This document shows, piece after piece, positions 7,189 to 7,526 of a stretch of DNA of 7,526 nucleotides. The notes under the pieces were generated by a model, which was given only the letters and a program-made list of their open reading frames with translations, was not told where the DNA came from and did not search any database. Numbering within the stretch: the first letter of the stretch is position 1; each line of letters starts with the position of its first letter. The DNA comes from Planctomycetota bacterium. GTDB taxonomy: Bacteria; Planctomycetota; UBA1135; GCA-002686595. The stretch is from positions 1 to 7,526 of the forward strand of contig JAJFFA010000727.1 in NCBI GenBank assembly GCA_021776885.1, in the 5' to 3' direction. The position numbers and the translations under genes were made by a program.

Positions 7189-7526
7189 GCGAGGCCCTCT
7201 TCGAGTCTACCTTCGAGGAGATCAAGCTCTCCGGCGATCTGCCGACTCCGGCCGGAGTCGGCATGCGGATCCTGGACCTGACGGGCCGGGAGGACTTCAG
7301 CACCGATGCCATCGCCGAAGCGATCCTCTCGGACTCCGCGCTGACCGGTCGCATCCTGATGCTGGCCAATGCCGCTGGCAACGCCAGCCGCGAGCGCGCC
7401 TCCACGATCAACGGAGCGATCATGCGCCTGGGCAGCCGCGCCGTGCGCGACATGGCCCTGGCCTTCTCGCTCGTGTCGGACCGCTCCGCCCAGCACTGCC
7501 CCGGCTTCGACTACGACCACTACTGG
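7185..7526 (+). CDS. HDOD domain protein, 3'-truncated by the window edge
   Basis: The first 114 residues of a protein starting at GTG 7185; the frame is open to the last base. It begins FEEIKLSGDLPTPAGVGMRILDL, matching the LPxxPxVxxxIL opening of HDOD domains. AIAEAILSDSALTGRILMLANAA follows (the SDPALTxRLLRLANSA block), then STINGAIMRLGSRAVRDMALAFSLV (the I-x-x-AIxxLG-x-x-x-VR helix). The last residues FDYDHYW resemble the xYxxFWxHS stretch that follows in family members. HDOD domains are related to HD phosphohydrolases but mostly lack metal ligands; in several bacteria they act in chemotaxis, biofilm or stress signalling, often joined to receiver, GGDEF or kinase domains. Any C-terminal partner domain is outside the window. 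Translational coupling to the Hpt gene suggests work in the same phosphorelay. Confidence 0.9.
   Translation, partial: MSEALFESTFEEIKLSGDLPTPAGVGMRILDLTGREDFSTDAIAEAILSDSALTGRILMLANAAGNASRERASTINGAIMRLGSRAVRDMALAFSLVSDRSAQHCPGFDYDHYW
7240..7263. repeat. Perfect 24-bp palindrome inside the HDOD gene
   Basis: The half-site TGCCGACTCCGG is followed directly by its exact reverse complement, so all 12 base pairs match with no spacer; the next outward pair does not match. It covers codons for LPTPAGVG about 55 bases after the HDOD start. It may be a protein-binding site, a hairpin-forming element or chance under codon constraint. No T-run follows, so it is not a typical terminator. Confidence 0.7.

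Overview
The window reads as a chromosomal stretch of a high-GC Gram-negative-type bacterium, with GC-rich third codon positions throughout. The gene families alone do not settle the phylum. HDOD and Hpt signalling proteins next to a bacterial branched-chain-type 2-oxoacid dehydrogenase would fit Myxococcota/Deltaproteobacteria, Planctomycetota or similar free-living groups. I saw no transposase, integrase, CRISPR array, rRNA or tRNA. All genes lie on the + strand.

Region 1 (2-6518) is the 3' part of a metabolic operon for a 2-oxoacid dehydrogenase multienzyme complex. The order is E1 alpha (5' end outside the window), E1 beta, E2 with two lipoyl domains, a second complete E1 alpha, E3 (dihydrolipoyl dehydrogenase), and lipB (octanoyltransferase). 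Gaps are 46, 22-23, 8 and 34 bases, and a hairpin plus T-run at 6522-6550 closes the unit. E1 decarboxylates a 2-oxoacid on thiamine diphosphate and loads the acyl group on the lipoyl arms of E2. E2 passes the acyl group to CoA, and E3 reoxidises the dihydrolipoyl arm with NAD+. LipB supplies the octanoyl precursor of the lipoyl groups. E1 sequence signatures (YHSQS in beta, HSTSDDP/HSSSDDP in alpha) point to a branched-chain-type E1, while the two-lipoyl E2 has a core that looks closer to pyruvate-type E2. The true substrate is therefore open.

Region 2 (6519-6795) is a 277-base non-coding gap. It holds the terminator and then an unusual run of alternating G- and C-tracts able to form several competing hairpins.

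Region 3 (6796-7526) is a signalling pair: a 130-residue stand-alone Hpt (histidine phosphotransfer) protein, overlapped by 4 bases by a GTG-started HDOD-domain gene that runs off the window. A perfect 24-bp palindrome sits early in the HDOD gene.

The most interesting points are the two different E1 alpha genes around a single E1 beta-E2 pair, the altered cofactor-loop residue in the second E1 alpha, and the palindrome inside the HDOD gene. None of these amounts to a clearly new system on sequence alone.
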